NCBI RefSeq assembly: GCF_000155775.1 | Contig: NZ_DS989811.1 | Location: forward strand, 192,914-256,913 | Length of the DNA: 64,000 nucleotides | From: Glaciecola sp. HTCC2999 | GTDB lineage: Bacteria > Pseudomonadota > Gammaproteobacteria > Enterobacterales > Alteromonadaceae | Reading direction: 5' to 3' | In this document: positions 13,063-20,760 of the stretch, piece by piece | How positions within the stretch are numbered: the stretch's first letter is position 1 | Layout: every line of letters begins with the position of its first letter | The notes under the pieces: generated by a model | Seen by the model: the letters and a program-made list of their open reading frames with translations, nothing else | Database searches by the model: none | Told to the model about the DNA's origin: nothing | Made by a program: the position numbers and the translations under genes

Positions 13063-14733
13063 ATGGAAATTAAACATGTTACTAACGATATTTCAGTTTC
13101 TCCACAAATCGCTCCGAGCGATGTAAAAGCGATACATGAACTAGGCTTTAAAAGTATAGTGTGTAACCGTCCGGATGGAGAAGGAGCTGATCAGCCAGGT
13201 TTTTCGGAAATTAAACTAGAAGCTGAAAAGCTAGGTATGGAATGTGTTTACCTTCCTGTAACGACGGGTAAAGTTACCGATGAAGACGGTGTTGAATTTG
13301 GCGAGTCTTTGAAAGATCTCGCTACTCCTGTTCTAGCATATTGCCGTTCTGGTACTCGCTCGATCACGTTATGGGCGTTGTCTAGTGCTGGAGCACTCGG
13401 GCATGAAAGTGTTTTAGCGCATTCAAAAAGTGCTGGTTATGACTTAAGTGGCGTGGTTAATCGCTTAGTCAATGGCGGGAAAAACCCTTCTTCAAATATT
13501 GATTTTGAACACACCGTTGTTGTTGTTGGCGCTGGTGCCGCTGGTGTGGCAGTCGCATCTAGTTTAAAGCAACGTGATCCTAACTTAGATATAGCCATTA
13601 TTGATCCTGCCGATGTTCACTATTATCAACCAGGTTGGACATTAGTCGGTGGCGGTGTGTTTTCAGCGGATGAAACCGTTAGAACAACGTCTTCCATCAT
13701 ACCTAAAAATGTGTCTTGGATTAAAGCTGCTGTCGCGGCATTTATGCCAGAACAAAACATATTGTTATTAGATGGTTGTCGACACGTTAAGTACGAACAG
13801 TTAGTGGTTTGCCCAGGCATAAAACTTGATTGGGATAAAATTGAGGGATTAAGTGAGACCTTGGGTCGTAATGGGGTAACTTCCAATTATCGTTTTGATT
13901 TAGCACCGTATACGTGGGAGTTAGTTCAATCGTTAAAAGGGGGGAAAGCCATATTCACGCAACCGCCAATGCCTATCAAATGTGCTGGTGCGCCGCAAAA
14001 AGCGATGTACCTTTCTAGTGACCACTGGACGAAGAGCGGCGTGTTAAAGAACATTAATATTGATTTTTTCAACGCAGGAGCAGTGTTATTCGGCGTTAAA
14101 GACTATGTCCCAGCATTAATGAAATATATTGAAAAATATAATATTAATATACACTTTACTCACAATTTAATTGCGGTAGATGGCGATAAAAAAATAGCCA
14201 AATTTAAAGCTGTTTCTGGTGATAAAGAAGAGATCATTGAAAAAGAGTTCGACATGCTACATGTCGTACCTCCCCAATCGCCGCCTGATTTTATCAAGGT
14301 AAGTCCACTGGCCGATGACGCTGGTTGGGTTGATGTAGACCAATCTACTTTACGTCATAAAAAGTTTAGCAATATTTATAGTTTAGGTGACGCGACTAAT
14401 GCGCCTAATGCGAAAACAGCGGCTGCAGCACGAATGCAAGCACCCGTTGTCGCGGCAAACCTACTGCATGACAGAGGTATGAATATAGATAGAGCTATAT
14501 ATAACGGATATGGTAGTTGTCCTTTAACCGTTGAGCGTGGCAAAATTGTGTTAGCTGAATTTGGTTATGGTGGGAAGATCCTCAGTAGTTTCCCTTCATG
14601 GCTAATTAATGGCACAAAGCCTTCCCGATTAGCGTGGTATTTGAAAGAAAAGTTATTGCCACCACTATATTGGAAAGCGATGTTAAAGGGCAAAGAGTGG
14701 TTAGCTAAACCGAAGAAACCTGAATCGGTATAA
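13063..14733 (+). CDS. DUF442 phosphatase-like domain / sulfide:quinone oxidoreductase fusion
   Basis: This is a 556-aa two-domain protein. Residues 1-110 are a DUF442 (beta-lactamase-hydrolase-like, dual-specificity-phosphatase fold) domain with active-site-like loop CRSGTR (Cys94). From about residue 150 a flavin-dependent SQR domain starts with the Rossmann motif VVVVGAGAAGVAVA. Cysteines expected in SQRs are present at 250 (VVCPGI) and 486 (GSCPLT), with a further one at 307 (KCAGAPQK). The second NAD/FAD motif 'IYSLGDATNAPNAKTAAAA' is near residue 443. The enzyme oxidizes sulfide to sulfane sulfur and reduces quinone, feeding the bd oxidase encoded divergently. The DUF442 part may act as a sulfur carrier; that is not established here. 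Confidence 0.92.
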   Translation: MEIKHVTNDISVSPQIAPSDVKAIHELGFKSIVCNRPDGEGADQPGFSEIKLEAEKLGMECVYLPVTTGKVTDEDGVEFGESLKDLATPVLAYCRSGTRSITLWALSSAGALGHESVLAHSKSAGYDLSGVVNRLVNGGKNPSSNIDFEHTVVVVGAGAAGVAVASSLKQRDPNLDIAIIDPADVHYYQPGWTLVGGGVFSADETVRTTSSIIPKNVSWIKAAVAAFMPEQNILLLDGCRHVKYEQLVVCPGIKLDWDKIEGLSETLGRNGVTSNYRFDLAPYTWELVQSLKGGKAIFTQPPMPIKCAGAPQKAMYLSSDHWTKSGVLKNINIDFFNAGAVLFGVKDYVPALMKYIEKYNINIHFTHNLIAVDGDKKIAKFKAVSGDKEEIIEKEFDMLHVVPPQSPPDFIKVSPLADDAGWVDVDQSTLRHKKFSNIYSLGDATNAPNAKTAAAARMQAPVVAANLLHDRGMNIDRAIYNGYGSCPLTVERGKIVLAEFGYGGKILSSFPSWLINGTKPSRLAWYLKEKLLPPLYWKAMLKGKEWLAKPKKPESV

Positions 14734-14761
14734 TTACCTTAGCTGAACCCTGTTAAATTAT

Positions 14762-14797
14762 GACTCTACTTTTTGGATATAGTAGAGTCTTTTTTTG
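14762..14797 (+). terminator. intrinsic terminator between SQR and the YeeE pair
   Basis: An 8-bp perfect stem (GACTCTAC / GTAGAGTC) with a 12-nt loop is followed by eight T residues. It sits 28 nt after the SQR stop and splits the cluster into two transcription units, or attenuates transcription into the downstream transporter genes. Confidence 0.8.
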
Positions 14798-14831
14798 TTT
14801 TTATTAAGAAAAAATAAAGAAGGTTGAATTA

Positions 14832-15245
14832 ATGAACGAGATATATTTACAAGCATTATTGGGTGGTGCTTTGATAGGATCGGCCTCAATTTTACTGATG
14901 CTGACATTGGGTAAAATCGCTGGTATTTCTGGTATTGTTTTTGAATCACTAAGGCCTGGTTCAACGGACAAAGGATGGCGCTGGTCATTTGTTATTGGTT
15001 TAATATGCGCACCACTTATTACCCAGATGTTTGGGTTTTCTCTTCCCTCTAATATTGAAGCCCCTCTGCTAACGTTAGGTATAGGTGGTTTATTAGTCGG
15101 CATTGGCACTAAAATTGGTTCAGGGTGCACTAGTGGTCATGGTATTTGTGGTATCGGAAGACTCTCTAAACGTTCGATCGCTGCGACGCTTACTTTTATG
15201 TTAACCGCTTTTGGTACTGTGACAGTACTGAATCATTTAGTGTAA
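14832..15245 (+). CDS. YeeE/YedE family (DUF395) transporter half, N-terminal type
   Basis: This 137-aa membrane protein has four hydrophobic stretches. It carries the family motif 'GTKIGSGCTSGHGICG' near residue 94, whose Cys (GCTSGH) is the conserved sulfur-handling cysteine. YeeE/YedE proteins move thiosulfate or other sulfur species across the inner membrane. Here the protein is split in two small genes, as in the pmpA/pmpB pairs known in other proteobacteria. AAGG precedes the ATG. The next gene, 9 nt downstream, supplies the second half. Confidence 0.9.
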   Translation: MNEIYLQALLGGALIGSASILLMLTLGKIAGISGIVFESLRPGSTDKGWRWSFVIGLICAPLITQMFGFSLPSNIEAPLLTLGIGGLLVGIGTKIGSGCTSGHGICGIGRLSKRSIAATLTFMLTAFGTVTVLNHLV

Positions 15246-15254
15246 GGATAGACA

Positions 15255-15683
15255 ATGAAACAGATTTTAATTGGTTTGGTTACCGGCCTGCTATTTGGAG
15301 CAGGACTAACGATCTCGACAATGGTAGATCCTCAACGAGTGTTGGCATTTTTGGATATATTTGGTAATTGGGATCCTACATTAGCCTTTGTTATGGGGGG
15401 TGGTTTGATGGTGTATTTACCCATTTATTACGGTGTTGTAAATAAACGTAAGACCACATTTTTCTCGACACCTTGTGATATACCCAGTAATCAGGTAATT
15501 GATAAAAAATTGATCATCGGGGCTGCTCTTTTTGGTATTGGTTGGGGAGTAAGTGGAATTTGCCCAGGTCCTGCAATGACTAATATTTCATCGTTGAACA
15601 GCGGTATCCTTGTCTTTGTCATCATGATGTTGATAGGATTCTTTATCGGTAAAAAAAGTGAGAATTTACGCTTTTTACAGTAA
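15255..15683 (+). CDS. YeeE/YedE family (DUF6691-like) transporter half, C-terminal type
   Basis: This 142-aa membrane protein has about four helices. Near residue 93 it carries 'GIGWGVSGICPGPA', the second conserved cysteine motif of the YeeE/YedE fold. With the preceding gene it should form one complete sulfur-species permease. An AAGGA site precedes the ATG. The cluster context (SQR, persulfide dioxygenase, FisR-like regulator) supports import or recycling of thiosulfate or sulfane sulfur, an inference. Confidence 0.9.
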   Translation: MKQILIGLVTGLLFGAGLTISTMVDPQRVLAFLDIFGNWDPTLAFVMGGGLMVYLPIYYGVVNKRKTTFFSTPCDIPSNQVIDKKLIIGAALFGIGWGVSGICPGPAMTNISSLNSGILVFVIMMLIGFFIGKKSENLRFLQ

Positions 15684-15707
15684 GTATGATTCACTGAGAG
15701 ATATCAC

Positions 15708-16310
15708 ATGTGGAATGATAGGTACAATACTGATGCGTTTGTTTATGGCACCGAGCCTAATGATTTCTTGCTGGCGCAGTTTGCTAAAATACCAGCAGGA
15801 GGTCATGTACTTTGCTTAGCTGAAGGTGAGGGTCGAAATGCTGTATTTTTAGCGGAACAAGGATATTGCGTAACAGCAGTTGATATGTCACATGTGGGCT
15901 TACAAAAAGCAAAAAGACTGGCTGAAAGTAAAGGTCTTCACATAGAAACAATCGTGGCAAATTTGAGTGAATTTGATTTTGGGGTAAATCGATATGACGG
16001 TATCGTATCTATTTTTGCTCATCTGCCATCGCCTATTCGAAAGCTTGTACATGCGAATGTAAAAGCGGCGTTGAAGGAAAATGGTATCTTTATTTTAGAG
16101 GCCTACACTGAAAGACAACTCTTGACGGATGGTGTGGGTGGCCCCCCTGCTTCAGCAAAAGATATGTTTATGTCTAGTGATATACTATCGGATGAACTGG
16201 AAGGAATGCAGGTTAATATGAATGTAGAGCTAACGCGAATTCTCAATGAGGGGACATATCACACAGGTAACAGTGAAGTCGTCCAGTGCATAGCCACTAA
16301 GTGTTTCTAA
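15708..16310 (+). CDS. class I SAM-dependent methyltransferase (TehB-like)
   Basis: This 200-aa single-domain methyltransferase starts with 'WNDRYNTDAFVYGTEPN', typical of the TehB/tellurite-resistance-related branch. Motif I is VLCLAEGEGRNA near residue 35, with the acidic 'VTAVDMS' near 56. No substrate can be read from the sequence. The position after sulfur transporters suggests a thiol, hydrosulfide or chalcogen anion as methyl acceptor, which is speculation. Its last codons lie inside a strong hairpin (16288-16323). It converges with the fisR-like gene. Confidence 0.85.
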   Translation: MWNDRYNTDAFVYGTEPNDFLLAQFAKIPAGGHVLCLAEGEGRNAVFLAEQGYCVTAVDMSHVGLQKAKRLAESKGLHIETIVANLSEFDFGVNRYDGIVSIFAHLPSPIRKLVHANVKAALKENGIFILEAYTERQLLTDGVGGPPASAKDMFMSSDILSDELEGMQVNMNVELTRILNEGTYHTGNSEVVQCIATKCF

Positions 16311-16323
16311 ATAGTGGCTATGC
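16288..16323. terminator. hairpin at the convergent methyltransferase / fisR-like 3' ends
   Basis: A perfect 12-bp stem (GCATAGCCACTA / TAGTGGCTATGC) with a 12-nt loop contains the methyltransferase stop codon. The plus-strand tail is pyrimidine-rich (TCTCTCTT) rather than a pure T tract, so termination may be partial. It separates two convergent genes. Confidence 0.6.
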
Positions 16324-16352
16324 TCTCTCTTAATGATAGTCTCTTAGTTAAT

Positions 16353-17708
16353 CTAATCTAATTTAATGCCATACTTGTGTAACTTTCTGTATAGCGTTCG
16401 ACTGCTCAGGTGTAGTTTTGAGGCTAAATCATCAATTGTAAAACCGCCTTTCTTGGACAGTGCTTCTAGATATTCGGCTTCGACTTCCTCAAGGGTCGGG
16501 ATGACATCTGAGTCTGTAGATATTGCGTTGTATTGATGTTCATTCCATTGCTTATTAAACGAGTTATCGGTTCGGTTATCAGCCTCTAAAATGTGTTCAG
16601 GTAAGTCATCGAATTCAATCACATCCTCGTTAGCTAATAAAGCAGCATGTTCTACGGTATTTTTAAGTTCTCTAATATTTCCCGGAAAAGGGTACTGACA
16701 TAAATAGGTTATTGCCTCATCGGAAAACCTTTTATTTCCATTTTTATTGAATTTGAGAAAGTATTGGCATAAATCCGGTATATCGGTAGAGCGCTCCCGT
16801 AAACTCGGCAGATTAATGGGAAAGCCAGCAATTCGATAATATAAGTCTCTCCTAAACAATCCCTGTTCGACTAAGGACAATAGATTTTTGTGACTAGCAC
16901 AAATCAGTCTGAAATTAGCTTTACGCTGCTTCAACCCGCCAACGCTTCGATAAGATTGAGTTTCGATTAACCTTAATAATTTGACTTGCATACTTAACGC
17001 AACATCTGCAATTTCATCAAAAAAGACGGTGCCCCCATTGGCAATATCGATTAAGCCTTTTTTAGCATGAGTAGCCCCGGTAAATGCACCTTTCTCGTGG
17101 CCAAATAATTCAGATTCAAAGAGGTTTTCATTCAACCCAGTGCATTCAATGACGACAAACGGTTTATCTGCTCGTGGACTGGAATCATGAAGTGCTCTAG
17201 CGACTAACTCTTTACCTGTACCTGTTTCACCATGCAATAGGACAGAGATATCTGCCTGTGCTGCCCGATTAATTTTAGTTAACATGTGTTTGAAAGGAAG
17301 AGAATGGCCTATCATTTTATTTTGCTGAGGTTCAGCTGAAGCATAATTAATTTTGTCTAATATTTCTAAAAACCCGATCACCATGCCATCATTATCTTTG
17401 ACCGGTTTCATTAAAATATCACAATACGTTTTACCCAAATCGGTATTATGTATATGCATGACATTACTTGATTTTTTCGAGTCTATACACGCTTTAATTG
17501 GACAGTCCTCACCATGTTGATCACAAGGACTAGCGTGATTGTGCGAAATTTCAAAACATTTACTACGATTGACGATCACTTCACTTTCATAAGTAGCGCG
17601 GTATGCCTGATTTACGGCCAAAATAGTATATTGAGTATTAATGAATATCGCAGGTTTATCGATAGCATCTATCATGTCTTGAACAGTGGCATTATTAATA
17701 ATAATCAC
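16353..17708 (-). CDS. fisR: FisR-like sigma-54-dependent activator with PAS-type cysteine sensor domain
   Basis: The protein is 451 aa. Residues 1-120 form a PAS-like domain with Cys51, Cys62 and Cys69. This 11/7 spacing equals that of the three sulfane-sulfur-sensing cysteines reported for Cupriavidus FisR (Cys53/64/71). The AAA+ domain has Walker A GETGTGKE at 160-167 and the sigma-54 contact loop GAFTGA near 209. A Fis-type helix-turn-helix ends the protein (HLSSRTLYRKLHKYGI). It should activate the neighbouring SQR/persulfide dioxygenase operon when sulfane sulfur accumulates. The listed start is GTG and its AAGGAG sits directly against it; an ATT codon 6 nt further, or ATG at codon 12, are alternatives. 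Convergent with the operon it probably controls. Confidence 0.88.
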   Translation of the reverse strand: MIIINNATVQDMIDAIDKPAIFINTQYTILAVNQAYRATYESEVIVNRSKCFEISHNHASPCDQHGEDCPIKACIDSKKSSNVMHIHNTDLGKTYCDILMKPVKDNDGMVIGFLEILDKINYASAEPQQNKMIGHSLPFKHMLTKINRAAQADISVLLHGETGTGKELVARALHDSSPRADKPFVVIECTGLNENLFESELFGHEKGAFTGATHAKKGLIDIANGGTVFFDEIADVALSMQVKLLRLIETQSYRSVGGLKQRKANFRLICASHKNLLSLVEQGLFRRDLYYRIAGFPINLPSLRERSTDIPDLCQYFLKFNKNGNKRFSDEAITYLCQYPFPGNIRELKNTVEHAALLANEDVIEFDDLPEHILEADNRTDNSFNKQWNEHQYNAISTDSDVIPTLEEVEAEYLEALSKKGGFTIDDLASKLHLSSRTLYRKLHKYGIKLD

Positions 17709-18114
17709 TCCTTCGCGTAGTTATTATTTTATGGTCTTATTAACGTAATACAGTGATAAACAGTCGCCAATATTTGTCTATTATTGTCATATATCTTTTA
17801 CCACACAAGCATTATTTAACCATCTTGATTGTCCAGATTATTAAGCCACTAGAGAACGATCTGTTATGTCATAGATTAAATTACACTAAATCCTATAAAA
17901 GTTATTCTCGTAATACATTAGGTATTATTATTACTAGGAAATAAAGATGTCCATTATTAAACAAGAAGTACCAGAAGCGAATGTAGCTGGCGCATCGGCA
18001 TAGATATCGCCACGCAACATAAGACGTTAAGCAATATGTGAAAATTTTAAAGTTAACAGGGTGACAAGTAACGGCCATCTCTGTTATCTTTGCTTAATTC
18101 CTTACTTTGAGACT
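17709..18114. other. 406-bp intergenic region with operator-like dyad and a possible 18-codon leader ORF
   Basis: This region lies between the divergent fisR-like gene and the DUF2946-like gene. It holds a 17-bp dyad TAATAC-ATTAG-GTATTA at 17911-17927. About 20 nt later comes a tiny ORF at 17947-18003 (MSIIKQEVPEANVAGASA, 18 codons and TAG) preceded by AGGAAATAAAG. No RNA gene or longer reading frame was convincing. The tiny ORF may be a leader peptide or the remnant 5' end of a lost gene. Confidence 0.4.
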
Positions 18115-18540
18115 ATGGTTATCAATATCAGTCAGTCATTTTTCATTAAGCTGTGTTGCGGCATATTTTTTCTTCAGGCCATAGTTGCCAGTGCTTTGCC
18201 TGGCCATAGCTTGCAGTCGCTTAATGCTCAAAGCCAACAAGACGTCTTAGTCATATGTACAGGCAGTCAAACTAAATGGATTGCCGCTGAACGCTATTTT
18301 GATTTTGGTGAAATTATCGAAGTCATGCCTCCCTCTGATATCGATGAGACACAGTTATTATTTGCTTGCCCAGAAGCGGTAGCTAATGATCATAAACCAT
18401 TTAGTTTAGCCCTCGCTAACCTTTCTGTACCAACACCAAATTATGTCATCCAATTGGTTTGGCAGCTACTGGACGGCTTACCTCTTACTCAACTTGCCTA
18501 TGCTTTACCAAGTACCCGAGCACCACCGATCCTTCGTTAG
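18115..18540 (+). CDS. exported DUF2946-like protein
   Basis: The protein is 141 aa from the ATG at 18115. A GTG start 54 nt upstream is open but would put polar residues before the signal peptide. The signal segment covers about residues 10-26, ending in VASA. The mature part has the spaced cysteines of DUF2946-type proteins ('VLVICTGS', 'LLFACPEA') and the typical C-terminal 'STRAPP'. Genes of this family often neighbour TonB-dependent copper receptors, and the next gene, 66 nt downstream, is such a receptor. The molecular function is unknown. The DUF2946 assignment is by eye and moderate. Confidence 0.6.
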   Translation: MVINISQSFFIKLCCGIFFLQAIVASALPGHSLQSLNAQSQQDVLVICTGSQTKWIAAERYFDFGEIIEVMPPSDIDETQLLFACPEAVANDHKPFSLALANLSVPTPNYVIQLVWQLLDGLPLTQLAYALPSTRAPPILR

Positions 18541-18606
18541 TTATTCAACATAATCCCTTTTGTTAATTACTAACCCAGCTTGAAGGCTGGTGTGGAACTC
18601 ATCACT

Positions 18607-20709
18607 ATGAATTATCGTAACACGTTTATCGTGGCTGCTTGTGCCGCGACCACATGCTTATTTAACAGTTTATCAGCCTTTGGTGTTGAAGCTGAAACTA
18701 TTGAAGCTATTGAGGTAGTTGGCCATCACAATAGCCTGCTCATTACCGCCGAGATCGACTTGAGTCAGTCTAGTACCCCAGATATGCGGGGGCAATTACA
18801 AACATTGCCAGGTCTGCATATTAATGGAAATGGTGCGATCTCCGGTGTCCTACAATATCGAGGCTTATTTGGTGATCGTATGCGGATTAATATCGATGGA
18901 GCAGAAATTGCTGGGGCTGGCCCCAATGCAATGGATAGTCCCTTATCTCATGTGATGGGCACGCTCTATCAACAAGTCACCTTGCATCAAGGTATTGCGC
19001 CAGTTTCTGTAGGGGCTGAAACCATCGCTGGCGCTTTAGAAGTAGATGAATATCAATTTGCCATGAATTCTCAAGACACTTGGCAAACACAAGGGGGTCT
19101 TACTGGACAGGTCTCACATAATGATAATCGTGCCATCAGCGCACTGTTGTTTAGCTCTGCTAATAACCGTTATATCAGTGTCAGCGCGGATGTCCAGAAA
19201 GCTGAAAATTATGTCTCTGGAGATGGGGATATAGTACCTTCCACCTTTTATGAGCGTGCAGCAATAAAACTCAAAGCTGGTCTCCAGCATGCTCAACATC
19301 GCTTTGATATTACCTTAGGCAAACGTGATACAAATGCATCAGGTACACCAGCGTTAGCGATGGATATACTTTTTGTTGATGCATTGTGGTACCGATTATC
19401 ACATCAATATCAATACAATGACCAATGGCTGGTTCAAACACAAATGTTTGGGAATCATAATGAGCATGATATGAATAATTTCACGCTTCGAACTGCCCCC
19501 ATGCCTACCATGTTTAGACTAAATGCGGTGACTAGTAATGCACTTGGTATTGAGAGTAAAGCAATGTATGAAGTCGCTAATAAGGAGTTTGAGATTGGCG
19601 CTGAGGTATTTCAACGCGATCACTCGTCTTTTATTTCAAATCCAAATAACTCTCAGTTTTTTATTAATAATTTTAATGATATTGAGCGTGATCGAATTTC
19701 TGCCTATATCCAATATAGTCAAAACTTAGCCACTTGGGACTGGGAAGCGGGCGTTCGATTGTCTCAAGTGAACCAAAAGACTCAAGCTGTTTCAACTAAT
19801 ATGGCGATGATGAACCCCAATGTTAAAGCCTTGCAATCCAACTTTAATAACGCAGAGCGCGACTTAGATTTTTCATTAATAGATGTTGTAACAAAGGTTA
19901 ATATTCCTCTCGATAAAAATATGACAGTACATCTTTCGGCAGGGGTCAAAGAGCGAGCGCCCACGTATAGTGAATTATTTACTTGGTTCCCATTAGGTGT
20001 ATCTGCGGGGTTAGCTGATGGACGCAATTATATTGGCAACTTAGAATTAGATAAAGAAACAGCCTATAAACTAGATGTTGGACTGACAATGTCGGATGTG
20101 GATTGGTCTTTTGTTAGCCGAGTTTTTTACTCTCAGATTGATGATTATATCGTAGGTATGCCTTCTACTAATATATCAGCGAATAATATCGCCATGATGA
20201 ATGGGATCCCTAATCCGTTACAGTGGAATAATACTGATGCGACCCTAGCCGGCTTCGATACACATATGGCCATACAATTGACCAATCATTGGGCATTGCA
20301 TAGCACTATTGAATATGTGCGAGGGAAATACACATCATCTGATTCTCTAAATCAATCCATGGAGCAAGATTTATACCGATTGGCTCCGCTTACGGGGAGT
20401 GTGCGCGTGGTCTATGGGTTTGACAAATGGCAATGGCAAGTCAACCTTCGTGCGGTAGCTGCGCAAAATAAGGTGGCTGAAGGACAAAATGAAACGCCCA
20501 CAAGTGGGTATGGCTTGCTGAATACGAGTATTGAATATGATCTCAATGAGCAACTCTCTTTTACGCTATTAGCTGAAAACCTCTTTGATAAGCAGTATGC
20601 GGACCATCTAGCAGGTATCAATCGAGTGCGTGAAGCTTCTATTCCGGTGGGGGCAAAACTGCCAGGCGCAGGGCGTAATATCGGTTTGTTTGCTCGGTAT
20701 CAATTTTAA
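18607..20709 (+). CDS. TonB-dependent receptor, OprC/NosA-like (possible copper receptor)
   Basis: This outer-membrane receptor is 700 aa from the ATG at 18607, with a signal peptide (about residues 1-28). The N-terminal plug domain has 'IEVVGHH', 'LQTLPGLHINGNGAISGVLQYRG' style repeats and 'DRMRINIDGAEIAGAGPNAMDSP' near residue 94. The latter resembles the OprC plug segment 'GGCPNRMDPP', keeping the methionine but lacking the cysteine. The beta barrel ends with the expected aromatic residue (ARYQF). Extracellular stretches are Met-rich ('APMPTMFRL', 'NMAMMNP', 'ANNIAMMNGIP'), which fits a soft-metal ligand such as Cu(I)/Cu(II). The metal remains inference. It is probably co-transcribed with the DUF2946-like gene. 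Confidence 0.85.
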   Translation: MNYRNTFIVAACAATTCLFNSLSAFGVEAETIEAIEVVGHHNSLLITAEIDLSQSSTPDMRGQLQTLPGLHINGNGAISGVLQYRGLFGDRMRINIDGAEIAGAGPNAMDSPLSHVMGTLYQQVTLHQGIAPVSVGAETIAGALEVDEYQFAMNSQDTWQTQGGLTGQVSHNDNRAISALLFSSANNRYISVSADVQKAENYVSGDGDIVPSTFYERAAIKLKAGLQHAQHRFDITLGKRDTNASGTPALAMDILFVDALWYRLSHQYQYNDQWLVQTQMFGNHNEHDMNNFTLRTAPMPTMFRLNAVTSNALGIESKAMYEVANKEFEIGAEVFQRDHSSFISNPNNSQFFINNFNDIERDRISAYIQYSQNLATWDWEAGVRLSQVNQKTQAVSTNMAMMNPNVKALQSNFNNAERDLDFSLIDVVTKVNIPLDKNMTVHLSAGVKERAPTYSELFTWFPLGVSAGLADGRNYIGNLELDKETAYKLDVGLTMSDVDWSFVSRVFYSQIDDYIVGMPSTNISANNIAMMNGIPNPLQWNNTDATLAGFDTHMAIQLTNHWALHSTIEYVRGKYTSSDSLNQSMEQDLYRLAPLTGSVRVVYGFDKWQWQVNLRAVAAQNKVAEGQNETPTSGYGLLNTSIEYDLNEQLSFTLLAENLFDKQYADHLAGINRVREASIPVGAKLPGAGRNIGLFARYQF

Positions 20710-20760
20710 CAGCTTAAATATAGTTACTCTCAAGAGGAGTCACCGCTAGCGGCATATTTA

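Noticed and set aside
17753-17944. 63-codon frame in the fisR upstream region
   Set aside because: It has no ribosome binding site, a low-complexity hydrophobic composition and no family resemblance.
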